Under the pieces are notes generated by a model. The model saw only the letters and a list, made by a program, of their open reading frames with translations, ran no database searches and had not been told where the DNA came from. From positions 36,597 through 57,205 of the forward strand of contig NWUY0300020232.1 in the NCBI GenBank assembly GCA_004151065.3: 20,609 nucleotides of DNA, given 5' to 3'. The DNA is from Larix sibirica (Eukaryota; Streptophyta; Pinopsida; Pinales; Pinaceae). Below are positions 19,281-20,609 of this stretch, piece by piece. Numbering within the stretch: position 1 is the first letter of the stretch; each line of letters begins with the position of its first letter. Both the position numbers and the translations under genes were made by a program.

Positions 19281-20306
19281 AAACTCTCAACCAGTTCATG
19301 GAAATTTTAAGCATTATAATAACCATCCAACATTAGGGAAAATAGATGAGCTCTCAAGTCCAATCCCTTCTTCTTTTATAGTCTTTAAGACTCATGAAAC
19401 TTTCCAACCTTGTACGGAAAATACTAGTTATTTATTTTCTAAATGTATATTATTCATCCATACACATGTCACCCCATGCATATATTTGTAATATTACAAA
19501 TGCATAAATAAGTATTATTCAATTTTTTTTTTAAAATTAAGTAAAAACATTTTTCTTTCAATTTCATTCTCCCATTTCCTAAATGCATCCCCATTTCCAT
19601 TTATGAAGTTAAATCCTATTTCTCTTTTTTCACATAATGCATTTATGTCTATATGATAAATCAAACCATTCCACGCAAGTTCGTTTAATTTTTGATGTAA
19701 AAATAAAATACATATTCCAAAGGATACTTTTCCAAAGCATATTTTCTTACTGACAACAAGAGCACCATGCTCCTACAAGCCATTAAAGTTTTTTTTTTTA
19801 AATGATGGGGAATTTATCATGGTTGGGACCAAGTTAACCCAACTCATTTACCTTTGGTGAGAGACTAATGGTCACTAAGGAATAAGGACTTACATATTAC
19901 TATGTGCCCTCAGTAAATCCTTGTGAGTGGTCGAATATGTGGCCTACCTTCACGACAACTTGCAACCTTTGGTCAAAATATTTGTCCTTTATCTGTTTCA
20001 TGGAAGGGAGTGCTAGTAGTTGGGTATAGGCAACCTAAATCTCCTCTACCAATATTATTCATGTGACACTCTTCATACAACCCTTTTCCCATGTATAAGT
20101 TTTATTCAGAGTTATTTTTTCTGCCTCTACACACATATATAAACAACACGTCAAATAGTATTATCTAGTAATCATGAATTAAAAATAAATAGTAGCATTC
20201 ACCTAATGACCATAAATAATCCAACCCATCTTGGGTTCTCTTAACATAAGTCAATATGGAGTCCATGCACATGTACATGTGAATCTTGGCTATCACACTA
20301 GACAAG
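19281..20306. other. No feature recognised in right half of insertion
   Basis: AT-rich DNA with T and A runs (for example 19,522-19,532 and 19,790-19,799). A moderately GC-richer patch at about 19,808-20,090 shows no open frame and no match that I recognise. Confidence 0.5.
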
Positions 20307-20478
20307 TTTCACAACAATATATCATTTTAATATCATTAATCCATGATTTCAATCATACATTTATAAATCATCAATAGCCTTCAAAAGTCACGTCATTCAC
20401 ACATCTATAATGCCCTCAAATGATAAAATAACAACGATACCACGCATCAATAAACCTAATGAAAGGAGGGGCACTACA
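20307..20478 (-). repeat. 5' LTR of gypsy element, outer piece
   Basis: TTTCACAACAATATATCATT through ATCATTAATCCATGATTTCA matches 12,224-12,270 of the 3' LTR with almost no change. After a deletion of about 100 bp, TCATTCAC, GATAAAATAACAA and GAGGGGCACTACA match up to the LTR terminus. It ends at 20,478 (minus strand TGTAGTGCCCCTC), equivalent to 12,501. Confidence 0.85.
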
Positions 20479-20609
20479 TTGTCATATGTTAGGTTAAACT
20501 AGACTCAGTAAAACAATCAAAATGGGTTTATTGTTGGTGTTTTGCGGGCCCATGGTTTTGGGTATCCCATGGTATTTTCCCATGGTATTGCATGTGATGA
20601 AGCCTTCTT
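20479..20609. other. Flank of the gypsy element; short CCCATGGT repeats
   Basis: This is outside the LTR. CCCATGGT occurs three times (20,549, 20,566 and 20,579). If the gypsy element inserted into the LINE, this would be the continuation of the LINE 5' region, but no sequence match supports that within the window. Confidence 0.4.

Larger units (their letters stand above)
17728..20306. mobile_element. 2.6-kb insertion within the gypsy 5' LTR, class unknown
   Basis: The 3' LTR runs without break through GGTTAATCATTGATTTCACAAC, whereas the 5' LTR leaves this sequence at about 17,727 and resumes with TTTCACAACAATATATC at 20,307. The intervening 2.58 kb has no homology to the LTR. It contains a PPR gene fragment, a poly(T) tract and a three-unit tandem repeat, but no recognisable transposase, RT or terminal inverted repeats. 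AGAC occurs near both junctions (17,731 and 20,300), too short to be trusted as a target duplication. It may be a non-autonomous transposon or filler DNA captured during repair. Confidence 0.65.
11252..20478 (-). mobile_element. Ty3/gypsy LTR retrotransposon, inactive, with interrupted 5' LTR
   Basis: The minus strand reads: 5' LTR (outer piece 20,478-20,307, inner piece about 17,727-17,264), PBS (17,261-17,250), gag, protease, RT, RNase H, integrase, C-terminal tail, PPT (about 12,519-12,506), 3' LTR (12,501 to about 11,252). Integrase after RNase H places it in Ty3/gypsy. Both LTRs share TGTAGTGCCCCTC at their 5' terminus and the tract TTTCACAACAATATATCATT. About 9.2 kb in all, roughly 6.6 kb without the 2.6-kb insertion. 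A 5-bp target duplication is not clear: TTGTC follows 20,478 and TTGTG lies at 11,251-11,255. Many stops, frameshifts and duplications show it is old. Confidence 0.85.

Noticed and set aside
19147-19491. 114-codon plus-strand open frame in the LTR insertion
   Set aside because: It starts inside the third unit of a tandem repeat, and I see no recognisable domain.
11252-20478. Endogenous retrovirus or pararetrovirus with an envelope or movement gene
   Set aside because: Only gag and pol blocks in Ty3/gypsy order are seen, and no additional ORF lies between integrase and the polypurine tract.
20479-20609. Confident 5-bp target-site duplication for the gypsy element
   Set aside because: TTGTC beside 20,478 and TTGTG at 11,251-11,255 agree at four of five bases, but the low-coordinate LTR end is not fixed well enough to accept it.

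Overview
The window looks like intergenic DNA from a very large plant genome, most likely a gymnosperm such as a conifer; that assignment is inference. It is AT-rich and has no intact gene, tRNA, rRNA or CRISPR array. Almost all of it can be read as layers of decayed transposable elements, mostly on the minus strand: two plant LINE remnants of the DUF4283 / endonuclease / RT / RNase H type, one Ty3/gypsy LTR retrotransposon with an initiator-Met primer-binding site, and probably a Ty1/copia-like LTR at the left edge. No expressed host gene is supported.

Layout. 1-1.7 kb (+): LTR-like DNA with a purine run, two short tandem duplications, AT microsatellites and a copia-type U5-like motif. 2.2-3.2 kb (-): an isolated, badly decayed LINE ORF1 (DUF4283 plus zinc knuckle) with no ORF2 after it. 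3.86-4.47 kb (-): an unclassified coding-like remnant with heptad-like repeats. 4.57-5.38 kb (-): open but unassigned sequence downstream of a LINE RNase H domain. 5.4-11.2 kb (-): an almost full-length bicistronic LINE. ORF1 (9,634-11,184) holds one reading frame with ten nonsense codons and no indel; ORF2 (about 5,385-9,583) carries the endonuclease, RT, zf-RVT and RNase H domains with several frameshifts.

11.25-20.48 kb (-): a Ty3/gypsy element. From its 5' end (high coordinates) it runs: 5' LTR in two pieces, PBS at 17,250-17,261, gag, protease, RT, RNase H, integrase, C-terminal tail, polypurine tract at about 12,506-12,519, and a 3' LTR at about 11,252-12,501. The 5' LTR is split by about 2.6 kb of foreign DNA (about 17,728-20,306). 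That DNA holds a fragment of a pentatricopeptide-repeat (PPR) gene and a three-copy tandem repeat of about 176 bp. The gypsy element starts just upstream of LINE ORF1, so the simplest history is LINE, then gypsy inserted in or beside the LINE 5' region, then the 2.6-kb segment inserted into the gypsy LTR.

Nothing here works together as a pathway; the products are those of self-replicating elements that are now dead. The most useful observations are the nested structure, the transition-only decay of LINE ORF1, the PPR fragment inside an LTR, and several local duplications. I found no convincing previously undescribed functional system.
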